From Trichomonas vaginalis G3 (lineage: Eukaryota; Parabasalia; Trichomonadida; Trichomonadidae), in contig NC_067204.1 of the NCBI RefSeq assembly GCF_026262505.1, forward strand, positions 9,395,797 to 9,459,796: 64,000 nucleotides of DNA, read 5' to 3'. This document shows positions 48,819 through 59,104 of this stretch, one piece after another; the stretch's first letter is position 1, and every line of letters begins with the position of its first letter. The notes below the pieces were generated by a model. That model was not told the origin of the DNA. It saw nothing but the letters and a program-made list of their open reading frames with translations, and ran no database searches. Both the position numbers and the translations under genes were made by a program.

Positions 48819-49202
48819 AAAAATAAAGTTTAGGTGAAGTGGTGCGATCTCACCTGTTTTTTCACCTCTTTTTTCACCTCTTGAATTTTCATGAATTTTC
48901 CCGAAATAAAAAATAAAGTTAGTTTTATTTTTTTTTATTTTTTTATTTTTTTTAGAATTTCTGAACAAAAACTATCCAACAGCAGAAGATTTCCTTCTAT
49001 CTGACGTCAAGAAGAAGTATAAAGAAACTTTCGGTATCGTTAAAACATTCGATGTACTAAAAGAAGAAATAGAAGCTACGAAACTGTTTAGAGTCTCACG
49101 AATTCATAACGTTTACCATGTAAAACGCTTATAAAATAACTGGGGTAGAAAAGAGGTGAAAAAACAGGTGAGATCGCACCACTTCACCTAAACTTTATTT
49201 TT
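48819..49202. mobile_element. Cassette D: 384-bp miniature cassette with 54-bp perfect inverted repeats
   Basis: Arms 48819-48872 and 49149-49202 are exactly inverse over 54 bp (begin AAAAATAAAGTTTAGGTGAA, contain GGTGCGATCTCACC). Inside are the common leader and only the last ~50 codons of the cassette gene. It looks like a nonautonomous, MITE-like derivative. Confidence 0.72.
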
Positions 49203-49368
49203 GCTGAATTCCGTATGAAAATTCTGAGTAAAATAATTTTTAGGGCATGTGTCAAACCGTTGAGTTTTCACAAAATTTAAAAAATAACGTTTACCATGTA
49301 AAACGCTTATAAAATAACAGAGTATTTTGACAACTTCAAACAAGTAGGGTAAATGAACTCTTTATTTT
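49203..49368. other. Non-coding DNA between cassette D and packaging ATPase
   Basis: A second copy of the cassette gene's last bases (about 49278-49317) and a tail copy of the 48447 ORF (49315-49350) are present; no gene. Confidence 0.55.
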
Positions 49369-50244
49369 TCAAGCTTGACTTTTTACAATTTGAACTTTGT
49401 TTGCGTAGATATGAATTCTGAAAGAAGTATGAGGGTCTTGTATGACTTTGTACTTCTCCCATAGTTCATGTCTGTCAAACTTACCTGCCATGGACTCTTT
49501 CATAAGTTCCATGAAATCGTCTTCGGACAATCCGGGGAAAAGTATAATGTCAGTAAGTATTCTTTTAACATCCTTACTTAAACTCTTTGCTGTCTGTACA
49601 CATATTACGACTGAAATGTTAAAGTGCCTAAGTTTCTTAAGAATTCGACACATGTCTTGTTCTCTATTCTTTAACAAAGGATGAGAGGCGAAATCATCTA
49701 AGATAAGAAGACATCTATGAGGGTACGTTTTCCAATCGTAAGATTGCAATTTCTTCGAAATGTATTCTATCTCTTTCTGTTTGTTTCTGAAGTGTTTCTT
49801 CTCTAATATTCTCTGCATTTCCTCATTTGGGTCTTTAAACTTCGAATTTATATACTCATTTATAGCATTGTACTTCAAAACCCTTCTTTGGTACTTCTTT
49901 ATCCAATCTAACAACTCAGTATCCTTTATACATACTAACTTAGACTTCTTTATAATATCTTTGAACGAATTGACGGTTTGGTCAAATTGACCAGAAGTAC
50001 TACAAATGACAACTAACTCATAGAATGGGTTCTTCTCATCTAGTTCTTGTTGTTGTGCAGCCATTTTAAGATAAGTGAAAGTCTTACCCGACCCAGGTGG
50101 TGCAATTAGACCTGTTATACCATTCTGAGCAAATAAGAACTTGTCATGTATGGGTTTTATCTGAGCATTTTCTAACTTCCTCTTGTTCTTGTTTAAAACA
50201 TTCTCAAATTTCTTGTCAATGTCAGCAAACTTTTTTTCTAACAT
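49369..50244 (-). CDS. P2 packaging ATPase (FtsK/HerA-A32 type), 291 aa
   Basis: ATG 50244 is preferred because an upstream ATG at 50346 would overlap the divergent gene. Walker A is GLIAPPGSGKTFTYLK (about residue 45) and Walker B is RCLLILDDFASHP; a conserved VVICVQTAKSLSKDVKRILT follows, like the sensor region of A32-type packaging ATPases. Homologous in role to 6290-7051. Frame complete. Confidence 0.8.
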   Translation of the reverse strand: MLEKKFADIDKKFENVLNKNKRKLENAQIKPIHDKFLFAQNGITGLIAPPGSGKTFTYLKMAAQQQELDEKNPFYELVVICSTSGQFDQTVNSFKDIIKKSKLVCIKDTELLDWIKKYQRRVLKYNAINEYINSKFKDPNEEMQRILEKKHFRNKQKEIEYISKKLQSYDWKTYPHRCLLILDDFASHPLLKNREQDMCRILKKLRHFNISVVICVQTAKSLSKDVKRILTDIILFPGLSEDDFMELMKESMAGKFDRHELWEKYKVIQDPHTSFRIHIYANKVQIVKSQA

Positions 50245-50280
50245 ATTTTTAGAAAAATTAAAATTTTTATCTTTTAGAAA

Positions 50281-50733
50281 ATGTCTAGCGATTTCGCTAT
50301 CTATATTCGAGACAAGCTTTTCGACAGCAAAACATCTGTCGACCATAAAATCTTACATAGTGTAAACAAGAAAGGTGAATTTGTTCTAAAGTTCTGTTTC
50401 TGGGAATATGACAAGAACCATAAAACATTAAGCAGAGAAGTCTTAAAATTTGTCAATGACAGACTTGTTGACAGAGATGACGCCTCTTGGAGAGATGAAG
50501 TCCAACAAAACTTCTTAGAATGCAAAGAAGACACATGCGCCGTTCTTGAAGATGAAATAGAAAACAGAATAGAAGAGCTATTAAAGGACAAAGAACTTTT
50601 GCATAAATATAGTTGCGCCAAATTTGACATAACTCCACCAGAAAAGAAGAAGAAAGAAAAGAAAGAAAAGAAAGTAGAAGAAGAGAAGAAAGAACCTGAA
50701 CCAGTTCCAGAGAAAAAGAAATTTGACATGTAA
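50281..50733 (+). CDS. P2 hypothetical protein with Lys/Glu tail, 150 aa
   Basis: Residues 1-110 are helical and charged (FAIYIRDKLFDSKTSVDHKI); residues 115-150 are a KKEKKEKKVEEEKK tail. Divergent from the ATPase over 36 bp with TTTTTATCTTTTAGAAA before the ATG. Unknown family. Confidence 0.5.
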   Translation: MSSDFAIYIRDKLFDSKTSVDHKILHSVNKKGEFVLKFCFWEYDKNHKTLSREVLKFVNDRLVDRDDASWRDEVQQNFLECKEDTCAVLEDEIENRIEELLKDKELLHKYSCAKFDITPPEKKKKEKKEKKVEEEKKEPEPVPEKKKFDM

Positions 50734-50749
50734 AAATAAAATTTTATTT

Positions 50750-51169
50750 TTAGAACATTTCTGGGTCAATGTCAATGTTCTCTTCCTCTTTAGGAGTAAA
50801 CACTGGCTTAGACTCTAAAATCTTTTTACCCAATTTACCTTGAACTTCAACTATCTTAGACTCATAATATTCATAGTCGTCTGCTTTCTTTGGTTCATAA
50901 GGTATAACAAGTTTGTATGCTTTGCCTTCTTTAAGGTTTGAGAACCTTCTGTCAAAACTTTCTTTGACTGCTAACAAACCTTCTATGTCTAAGTCTTCAA
51001 ATTTCGCACCATTTTTAGTCACAATAGCAAACTTAACTGGTTCGATGTTCCAAACTTTGCTGAATGAAGACTTTTCAAAATGGTAGAAGTAAACATTCAA
51101 ATATGTGAATGGGTCTAGTTCTTCTTTAAGTCCTGACATGTACTTGTTTACTGAGATGAATTTTGCCAT
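50750..51169 (-). CDS. P2 hypothetical protein, 139 aa
   Basis: 139 residues, mixed alpha/beta (FTYLNVYFYHFEKSSFSKVW, KAYKLVIPYEPKKADDYEYY), acidic end. It lies between the ATPase block and the helicase, 37 bp downstream of the helicase gene. A single-stranded DNA-binding or replication accessory role would fit its place; this is inference only. Confidence 0.45.
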   Translation of the reverse strand: MAKFISVNKYMSGLKEELDPFTYLNVYFYHFEKSSFSKVWNIEPVKFAIVTKNGAKFEDLDIEGLLAVKESFDRRFSNLKEGKAYKLVIPYEPKKADDYEYYESKIVEVQGKLGKKILESKPVFTPKEEENIDIDPEMF

Positions 51170-51206
51170 CTTTTCTATCGGATAAAAAAATATTTTTTTT
51201 TAAAAT

Positions 51207-52442
51207 TTACTCATAAAAATTTTTCTTTGTATATACACCTTTCTGTACGTCTAAAAGACTTTTGACATTTGCCAAGAATGTTCGTTTAGACGCTGTAATA
51301 TAACCATATTCTTGACAATATTGTTTATACGAATCGTACAATGACCTTTCATCTAAACACTCAAAGTCAGTTTCATCTATGAACAGTTCATATACACTCT
51401 TGTTTGCTTCTAACAATGTTTGTCTCTCTTCGGTATGTGGAATTTGTCTTGGATTGAACTTTGAAATATCTAATGTCATAAAATATGAGAACAAGTGGTT
51501 GTAAAAGTCAGATGTCAAAGTTTCTGCTAAGTCGTCAAAATATTCTGTATCTTGCATATGAGCTTCTGACGTTCTGACAACTACATATCTTCTGTCAGAA
51601 CTTTCTAACTTCATCGGAACAGTATTGTTTGAAACCATAATGAAGTTTGCAACATTTTCACAAACTCTTTGGTCTTTATATTTTCTTTCAACAACTCCAA
51701 CTTTGTCTGTTATAAGACTCTTCAAAGCATCTGAGTTCAAAACTTTTGTTGTATCTATACTTTGAAGTTCATTGCAAACTATAAGTTTCATATTCTCTAT
51801 TGAGGAGTTAAACTTGCCACAGATGTTTTCTAAGTTTGTCATATTCGGATTCGAATAGCCCTCTAACAGTTTGCACAAAATATCTGTAAAGAATGTGTTC
51901 TTACCAGTTCCTTGTTTTCCAATTATAATGAGAGCAGTTTCATTTTTAGCACTTGGATGTTGTAAGATGTTTGCAAACCAACATAAGATATACTCATAGA
52001 CTCTTTCGTTTCCATTGCATATAATTTCTTTGACATGGTCTAACCAAGCTTCTATAATATTTTCTTTCCATTCTACTTGTTCATATTTATATCCAGTGAA
52101 GATAGAATAGAAGTTTGGAGAAGGTGTATAGAACTTTATACCTCGAACTGAAAAATCTTCTAACTTTGACAATAAGATATCCCAAGCATCTAACATCTTC
52201 ATGCCAACTTGTACGACTTTTATTTTCTTAAGTTTCTGTCTACATTCTTGTTCTGAAACTATTGTTGCTCTTGGTTTGTTAAAGACAACATCCCATTCTT
52301 TCATGACATAACATTCTGGGGCAGAGTCAACATAAATGACTAAACGTTTCAAATTCTCGACTGCTTTGTTATAGTCTCGAAATGGACACATATTTCTGAA
52401 TGCTTGGAAGTCATAAAAATCTGAAACATCTATTCTGTACAT
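51207..52442 (-). CDS. P2 superfamily 3 helicase (DUF5906/D5-type), 411 aa
   Basis: Walker A IIGKQGTGKNTFF (about residues 175-187), Walker B MKLIVCNELQS (about 215-225), and motif C NFIMVSNNTVPM (about 265-276), then an arginine stretch SSDRRYVVVR. The upstream ~170 residues (EYILCWFANILQHPSAK) match the region before SF3 cores in phage and virophage primase-helicases. It would unwind the element DNA for replication. No primase motif seen in the short N-terminus. Frame complete. Confidence 0.82.
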   Translation of the reverse strand: MYRIDVSDFYDFQAFRNMCPFRDYNKAVENLKRLVIYVDSAPECYVMKEWDVVFNKPRATIVSEQECRQKLKKIKVVQVGMKMLDAWDILLSKLEDFSVRGIKFYTPSPNFYSIFTGYKYEQVEWKENIIEAWLDHVKEIICNGNERVYEYILCWFANILQHPSAKNETALIIIGKQGTGKNTFFTDILCKLLEGYSNPNMTNLENICGKFNSSIENMKLIVCNELQSIDTTKVLNSDALKSLITDKVGVVERKYKDQRVCENVANFIMVSNNTVPMKLESSDRRYVVVRTSEAHMQDTEYFDDLAETLTSDFYNHLFSYFMTLDISKFNPRQIPHTEERQTLLEANKSVYELFIDETDFECLDERSLYDSYKQYCQEYGYITASKRTFLANVKSLLDVQKGVYTKKNFYE

Positions 52443-52470
52443 TTTTATAAAAATAAAAAAAATATTTTTT

Positions 52471-53268
52471 TTATTCTTGACTTTGTTGTTGCATTTGTTG
52501 CATTTGTTGTTCTTGAGCTATTTGTTGTTGAAGTTGTTCTTGTAATACAATACTTTCACCAGTTGCATCTTCCAATTCGAAACTTTCTGCCGTCATTGAC
52601 AAATACATAGGACATAAAAGTTTTACAGGAACAAAGTTTGCGTCAACTAATGTCAACGTTATACTTGCCAAAGTGTTTGAGTTCACTAAGGTTGAAAATT
52701 CTGCATTCGAATGAACAATAGGCAAACCAGCAGAGAAAGTATTGTTTATACGCATAAGTATCTTTTGGTCATAATAGTTTCTGTCGACATTCGAATAACA
52801 CTTTGAACCTAAGTTTGAAACAATATATAAGATTGGTGTGCTTAATGTCAATGGAATAGACATTCCTTGTATGACACCTTTTCCTGTTATAGGAAACTGT
52901 TGGTAGTAAAAACCAGAAATAAGTTTTGTATTATAGCTCATATCGTTTATAGTAAACTCAGTCGGACATCCAAACATAATGAAACCTGCTCTAGTTGCAG
53001 CACATGTTACACCCGTCCTTAAAGTATTAAATAAGTCAACAAAACCTGTTGGTGGTATATCTGAGTAAGTATCTTCAAAGGAGTATTTTTTACCATTCAC
53101 AACAATAAAGTCTTCTGGTGTCAAAAGAGCAAAACAGGCTTTAGTCGTCATTGTGTTTAAGGTTAGTTTACAATATCGTCCTTGAGGACTTTGTAAGTTT
53201 GTTGTTATAGAATTATATGACTCAGGGTTTTTAGTCGTAATAGTATAAACCATTATATCTTCTGCCAT
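52471..53268 (-). CDS. P2 minor capsid (penton-like) candidate, 265 aa
   Basis: Beta-rich protein: KLTLNTMTTKACFALLTPED, SIPLTLSTPILYIVSNLGS, SNTLASITLTLVDANFVPVK, LLCPMYLSMTAESF. This pattern, also in P1 9174-9884, suits the single jelly-roll minor capsid protein. The C-terminus is a Gln/Met run (QQIAQEQQMQQMQQQ). It lies in the minus-strand structural block with the capsid. Frame complete. Confidence 0.55.
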   Translation of the reverse strand: MAEDIMVYTITTKNPESYNSITTNLQSPQGRYCKLTLNTMTTKACFALLTPEDFIVVNGKKYSFEDTYSDIPPTGFVDLFNTLRTGVTCAATRAGFIMFGCPTEFTINDMSYNTKLISGFYYQQFPITGKGVIQGMSIPLTLSTPILYIVSNLGSKCYSNVDRNYYDQKILMRINNTFSAGLPIVHSNAEFSTLVNSNTLASITLTLVDANFVPVKLLCPMYLSMTAESFELEDATGESIVLQEQLQQQIAQEQQMQQMQQQSQE

Positions 53269-53278
53269 TTATATATAT

Positions 53279-53509
53279 TTAAAAGTTTTTCTGAAAGTGG
53301 AGAAGAACTTCATCTAAACTTTCACATGGCGTTTCTTGAAGTTCTCTGTCTAAGAAGTTCAAATATTTTGTAAAGACATAGAACTTTCCTTTGTCTACAC
53401 GAACAAACAAAACAGGGTCTTTCATATCGTTCAAAAGTGTGTAAAGTCCTTTACATGAAATAAAGTCTATATTATTTTTCTTCAAACATCTTTCAAGAAG
53501 TTTTGACAT
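53279..53509 (-). CDS. P2 hypothetical protein, 76 aa
   Basis: 76 residues, alpha/beta (FISCKGLYTLLNDMKDPVLF). Ten bases upstream of the minor-capsid candidate. Unknown. Confidence 0.45.
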   Translation of the reverse strand: MSKLLERCLKKNNIDFISCKGLYTLLNDMKDPVLFVRVDKGKFYVFTKYLNFLDRELQETPCESLDEVLLHFQKNF

Positions 53510-53515
53510 TTTTAC

Positions 53516-54094
53516 TTAGCAAATAAATTTTAATGAAATGTTGTGGTCGTCAAATATTTTTATGACGTCTGGGAAACTATACTTTAAGTTCAACGTTTCA
53601 CCTCCTTTCATAACGTATATCTTGTCAATGACATTATATGAAACACCACAGCAACTAATGTCGGGTTCTATTTCTTTGATGTTTATATCGTCTGCCTCTG
53701 TCAAAAGTTTCAATAGTTCTTTCAAAACTTCATGAGGTGCAATGACATATGAGTTCACTTTTACAGGGTTGTGTTCGACCAAGTTTAACATTATACCTAA
53801 AGCTTGACAAATCTTCTCCTGAGTTTGAAGTTTGTCTTTCAGTTGTTGGTAGTCGTTTCGAATATCTGCAACAGAACTTAAGTCTCTGCTAACTTCAGGA
53901 TATGTTGGTTCTTTTACAGGAACAATTGTTATACCATCTTCGTCTTCGTATGGTTTCCCCACTTCAACATCTCTGTCTTTGACATTGACAATAACACTTT
54001 GACTGTTTGTTTGAGTTGGTGAATTTAACTTCACATCTGCCACCGCCATTAAACCTTTTGAAACACTCACGCTTCTATTTTTCGGAAATGACAT
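53516..54094 (-). CDS. P2 protein shared with P1 (ISCCG motif), 192 aa
   Basis: Start ATG 54094 (MSFPKNRSVSVSKGLMAVAD); the longer frame upstream overlaps a divergent gene. A disordered first half and an ordered C-terminal half with PDISCCGVSYNVIDKIYVMK, paralleling the P1 proteins at 8025-8678. One of the few genes common to both elements, so likely a core component. Confidence 0.5.
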   Translation of the reverse strand: MSFPKNRSVSVSKGLMAVADVKLNSPTQTNSQSVIVNVKDRDVEVGKPYEDEDGITIVPVKEPTYPEVSRDLSSVADIRNDYQQLKDKLQTQEKICQALGIMLNLVEHNPVKVNSYVIAPHEVLKELLKLLTEADDINIKEIEPDISCCGVSYNVIDKIYVMKGGETLNLKYSFPDVIKIFDDHNISLKFIC

Positions 54095-54112
54095 TTTACT
54101 TAGAATAAAAAG
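54095..54112. promoter_or_regulatory. 18-bp bidirectional promoter
   Basis: The gap between divergent ATGs at 54094 (-) and 54113 (+) is TTTACTTAGAATAAAAAG, reading as the P2 promoter motif on both strands. Confidence 0.5.
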
Positions 54113-54532
54113 ATGGACGTATTCGAGTATCTCTTCGAATTGAAGCAGAACAAAGTTTATACTCACAAACAATACAAATACATTGACAGAATAGTTCTTT
54201 ATACAAACAATGGTAAATGTTATAGAATAGCAGTCTTTGCTGAACCAAAATATTTCCATAAAGCAAAGAAAGTTGGTATAACTGAAATGGTGAAAGTTCT
54301 TGAAGCAGACAAAAATATAACTTCAAAACTGACCGATATTACTAAAGGAAAGTTTATAATACAATATTATGTCAAAACTGGCGTACTGTCAATGTTTGAC
54401 GGAGAGAAGTCAGTTCAAGAACAACTTACTGACCTGCTGCCAAAATCTGCTCGATGGAAGCTGTCGTTATGCCAATCTGAGGAGCCCCAGCAGGTTTCAT
54501 CGAACGAATCTTCAAAAGAGCATCTTCCGTGA
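54113..54532 (+). CDS. P2 hypothetical protein, 139 aa
   Basis: 139 residues, charged alpha/beta (VYTHKQYKYIDRIVLYTNNG). Its last ~35 codons overlap the end of the capsid region on the other strand, tail to tail. Unknown family. Confidence 0.45.
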   Translation: MDVFEYLFELKQNKVYTHKQYKYIDRIVLYTNNGKCYRIAVFAEPKYFHKAKKVGITEMVKVLEADKNITSKLTDITKGKFIIQYYVKTGVLSMFDGEKSVQEQLTDLLPKSARWKLSLCQSEEPQQVSSNESSKEHLP

Positions 54533-56031
54533 AAAGTGCTATTGGTTTTGTAAACTTCTTTGCTCTCAGTTCATCTGGACCGTCTCTGTCACCAGTATAT
54601 TGTATTTGTACAGTACCAACAGTTGAAATACCACCCATAAAGTCTTCTGAGTCAGCAAATGGAATGCCAAGCCAAAAGTTTGAACGGTCTCCATTTGTAT
54701 ATTGAGTTTTTTGACCTCCTGTATGAGTCCATACTTTCACATATGGCATAATAGAACTTTGCATTTCAGGGTTAATGGTCGTTGTGAAGTTGTTGTTAAA
54801 GTTCATAGCATCTAATGTCAAGTTGTATGACCTCATATCCTCAACTGTAGAATATTCTTCTCTTGGATAATATTTGCCATCTATGTTTATATGATATTTA
54901 ATACCGGGGTTGTAGAAACAAGAATAGTCATTTATAGTTCGTCTGAACAGTACAAACATAGTATCTGCATGTTTCATTGCAGTTGTTAAAGCAATATCTG
55001 TTCTTGCACCTGGGTCAGCACTTTGGTTTCCAACTTCACCTGCAAAGTCTTTGACAGATATTTGGTGTATAGGGAACATAAGTGGAACTGCAATATATTT
55101 GGCAGCTAAAGCATTTGAAATATCTGGGTCCAACATATAGACTGCAAGTCTGCTTTCTATTCTCTTGCATTCAAATTTTTCGCATGTGAACTTAACTGGG
55201 TCCCAAGCAGTTCCAGCAGCATTGAAATAATAGTTTACTTCATTGTTGAAGTTTGAGAAACCAAAGTCTAAGTCAACTTTGTCTTTGCAAAATTCGGCGA
55301 ATGACGTTTGATTTGTTCCCTTACGTCTGTAATAGTGAATGGGTCTTGTGTTGGTGCAATTGACTAATATTTTTGCTTGGAGTAAGTTCGATAGAAATTT
55401 TTCCTGCCCAGTTTGGCAAGTATCTTAAAACCCTGAAGATGAGGAAAGATGACAAAGGAACTCTAAGTTTCAGTTTTACTTTGGTTACTGCTGCTGCAGT
55501 TTGTCCAGAAAGGTTAACATAAACTCCTGGAACGTTAGGGTCAAGTCTTCTTATTTTCTCAATATTTGCATACTGGTCTGTTTGTTCTCTAGCTTGTGGT
55601 TGTACTGAGTTTCTCAAAGCGAACCATTCATAGTTTTGCCCATGTTACTGTTTGAACTAAGTCAGAGTTAGAATATATCTTATATCCCATGAAAACTTCT
55701 GGAGCATATTGGTATCCGACATAGAAAATTCCATTGCAACCTTTCTTGTCAGACAACTTGGCAGAAGGTTTTATTTCAATGTCTTGTTCCACGTATAAGA
55801 ATGAGTTGTCAATAGAAATAATATGAAACCTGTCGCAAGCAATATCTACTGTTGTTGAAGAACCTTCTCCAAACTCACCTACGTTTCCATAAGAAACAGC
55901 AGTTGTATATTCGTAAGTTCCAGGAACTATTTCTGACCTTCTAATGGCATTGTCGCATTCGTTATACATTCGGAAACATTTCCGTTCATGGCATCCAAAA
56001 CTGTTGGCGTTATATTCTGAGCGGCGTACAT
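54426..56031 (-). pseudogene. P2 major capsid protein region (double jelly-roll type)
   Basis: Begins MYAAQNITPTVLDAMNGN; further landmarks include TTVDIACDRFHIISIDNSFL, NIDGKYYPREEYSTV, SNFWLGIPFADSEDF and TVGTVQIQYTGDRDG. These parallel the P1 capsid. It is the longest structural gene of the minus block. The region is interrupted (about three breaks). Confidence 0.72.
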
Positions 56032-56063
56032 TTCATATGGGTAAAAATATAGAATAGTTGGAT

Positions 56064-56270
56064 TTATGTGTCATAATAGAACCCACTCGTACCAAGCTTT
56101 ACTTTCTTCCTGACTGAGTTTTTAACTCTTCTTTTTCCTTCATTGCCACTACTTTCACTAGATGAAGTTACTTCTTCACTATTTTCACTTTGTTCTACTC
56201 TTCTTCTTTGGTGTCGCTTTTGGTAACTTGCCCTCTGCTTCAAGTTGTTGCATCTTTGCCTCATGTTCAC
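56064..56270 (-). CDS. P2 Ser/Arg/Lys-rich ORF, 68 aa
   Basis: Basic and Ser-rich (YQKRHQRRRVEQSENSEEVT), ending GTSGFYYDT. It overlaps the end of the 144-residue gene in another frame. It may be a virion core tail or part of a neighbour; weak. Confidence 0.3.
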   Translation of the reverse strand: MNMRQRCNNLKQRASYQKRHQRRRVEQSENSEEVTSSSESSGNEGKRRVKNSVRKKVKLGTSGFYYDT

Positions 56271-56619
56271 CTAGTATGTTGTAAATTTCCCATGTCCTTT
56301 TTGCCTTTGGGCTCTGGTCGCCCATCTCAGGTAACCAATATCCTAGAAAGATTTTGTCATAGTTTGTATTTGAGTCTTCGCGTATTGTTTGCATGACTCT
56401 TTCCTGAGTTTCCGGTTCAAGCTCTTCAAATATAGCTTGTCCATATGGAATATGCTCGTTTCCAAATATATGTTTTTGTAGCCATTCTGGTTTTCTTTCC
56501 ATGTTACCAATAATATCTTTTGTGAATGGGAAAGCTTTTACCCAATGTTTCAGTCTTGCGTCATTTATTTCTGTAGTTGGTTTTATTTTGTCAAGGAACA
56601 TGTTTTTCAATACTAACAT
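56185..56619 (-). CDS. P2 hypothetical protein, 144 aa
   Basis: 144 residues, helical, acidic with a basic end (KATPKKKSRTK). Segments KHWVKAFPFTKDIIGNMERK and KIFLGYWLPEMGDQSPKAKR. Upstream of the capsid on the same strand. Unknown. Confidence 0.45.
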   Translation of the reverse strand: MLVLKNMFLDKIKPTTEINDARLKHWVKAFPFTKDIIGNMERKPEWLQKHIFGNEHIPYGQAIFEELEPETQERVMQTIREDSNTNYDKIFLGYWLPEMGDQSPKAKRTWEIYNILGEHEAKMQQLEAEGKLPKATPKKKSRTK

Positions 56620-56668
56620 TTCATTTGGTACTGTCCCATTTGAGTTTTCTTTAAATATTCATCCCTTC

Positions 56669-59060
56669 TCAGTTCATTGTCTGCAAAGTAGTTTTTATGA
56701 CATTTTGTAAACTTTCGTTTGCAAGGTCATGTACAATAGGTTCTCTTCCTTCTATCTCCCTAACTTTCTTTCTAAACTCTTCACCAAATATACCATCTCT
56801 ATGGTTCTGTGTAGTTCTTTGAGATAAATGTTCTAGAACGTCAGGTGTTATATTTCCATCAGCCATGTTCATTTCATACTGGTCCAAAATATCTGCATGT
56901 TTCATATCTTTCAATGGCATTAAAGCCGCGCTGAAAATACCAGCTATATCTGGTTCACCATTCACTTCCATTGCGTCTACAACTTCTTGGAATTGTGGTT
57001 GTAAGTTTATGAACCACCTATCCGGATTAGCTTTATGACCCCATCTCATTGTAGTTCCATAGTCTGCAGAAACAAAAGTAGGTTTGTTTCCATATTGGTT
57101 AGGTTCTGAATGAACTTTAAACAATGTTTCATTTCTATATGTTTTGGTGAAATTTAACCTTTTATTTTCACCGAGTTCAGCCAAAGATTGAACGTTATAT
57201 GGTCGTAAGTAAAAAGGATTGTTGTATTTGCGTACACTTTCTTTCAGTTCTTCCATTCTATGCTGAATATTTTCATCTGATGTTGGAGTCTTTTGTATGT
57301 CGGCGAACATTTTTCGATATTCTTCTACTATGTCAGCCGAATTTTTCTTAGACTCTTGGAAAGATTCCATATTCTCCGCATACACTTGTTGAGGGTCAAG
57401 ATTTTTCGGCTGTTCCAAATCTTCATCTAGTTCTGTGAAGTTAGTTTCCAAAGGAGGGACTTGTTTGTTTCCTTCTGGCTCTTCTAGCTGTTGTTGCTGA
57501 ACTATTTCTTCCATGTCTGGTTGTATCTGAACTTCTTCCTGTGGAGTTTCTTGTACCTCATCTGCTGGCATTTCATATATTCCGAGACCGTTTTTAACAA
57601 GTTCCCTATTTAAGCCATCCGCATTCATAACCCTTTCTTCTTTCGTTCCGTCTCTATTTTTTACGCGTTTCATGAAGATAGTTGAATTATCATTTATCTC
57701 TGACACCAAATATCTCGGAGTAAATTCATCCATGTCATTTGGATGATATGCTATTAAATCATATCCCTTAGCGAGCTTGTATTTTCCAGGTTTGAAATTA
57801 TATCCCATTTGGTGCTGAACCATAAAGCTAAATAGGTTCGGGTCAGTATTTCCTTCCTTGAACTTTCTAATAGCTTCTTTATATCTGTCACTAAAGTCAA
57901 GAGTATCTGGGTAACCATAGTCTTCCTTAAGCATTTTTAAGAATTCTTGGTTTCCTTGTTCTCTACTTCTTTTATGTCCTTGCTCTGTTTGTGGTGCAGT
58001 GTTTTGAACTGTTGGTTGTGGTGCAGTGTTTTGAACTGTTGGTTGTGGTGCAGTGTTTTGAACTGTTTGGTTGTGGTGCTGGATTTTGAACTGTTGGTTG
58101 TGGTGCAGTGTTTTGAACTGTTGGTTTTGGTGCATGCCTGTGTCTGTGTCCATGTGACGATGTAAATGTTTTAGGTAGTCCTGGTGCAGGTGCTTCTCTT
58201 GGAGGGTTTGGTGTATATAAGTTCCACCAGCTGGCACATATGTTCCATCTGCAGCATAATGTCCTACCTGACTTTTCGTTTTTAAGAAAGCATTTACTAG
58301 GTCTGTTTTGGTCTGTTGTAACTCTTTTTCTTGACTTTCCACAACAGTTGCTCTAACGGCGTCATAGGCACTTTGAACTGCCTGTCTCGTTGCTGCATCT
58401 GTTATTTTCGTCATATTTTGTGCTACTTCTCTTAACTCGTTGTCGAAACCTTCAGACTTCAGTTTCTTTCCAGATGAGAAGTCGTTCACTAGTTTCACCT
58501 TACTATGAAGAGCTTCGAAGGCGTTTCTTAAAGTCAGCATTCATTAAAGCTTCATTTGAACTGTCTTCATCCGCTTGTATTTTTGTCCTTATTGACCCTA
58601 TAAGTTGGGCTGCTTTGGCGTTGGCTTGGGGCATCTAACCAGTCATTATTAGCTTTTATATATTCTGCGCTTTTCATTGCCTTTTGCATGGCTGGTCGTT
58701 ATTTTTACTTTCTTGTGCTAAGTTTTCATACTGTACGGTTTGGTTTTGCAACTGTAAAAGTTTTTTTCTGCCTTTATATTTGCTTCAACTTCTTTTTTAT
58801 ACTCATCGCTATCCATATATGTCTTCAGGGCTTTTTGTTTTATCTCTTCATCTTTCAGTACTTTATATTTGAGTAGTATGGTTTTTCAAATTTATAACAT
58901 CTTGTTCCATTTTTGCTACTTCTGCTGCTTTTTCTGACACTTTTTTCGCATATTCCTCTGTACTTAGTTCTTTCAGTTGTTCTTCTTTCTTCTTTTTCTC
59001 TACGTTTAACTCATTGAGTTTCTTTGTGTGTCTGTCATATTCTAGTTTCTTTCGTTTTCA
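56669..59060 (-). pseudogene. P2 large disordered/coiled-coil protein region
   Basis: The largest frame in it (to 58540) encodes 623 residues: helical start, PQPTVQNTA repeats (27-bp DNA repeats near 57990-58130), then a globular part (YGYPDTLDFSDRYKEAIRKF, PDRWFINLQPQFQEVVDAME). Coiled-coil sequence continues upstream to about 59060. The region is interrupted (at least two breaks). Family unknown; large multidomain virion-associated proteins occur in other Polintons. Confidence 0.5.
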
Positions 59061-59104
59061 CTTATTTGTTTTCTGTATGTCTATGTTTGACTTTTTGACA
59101 TCTG

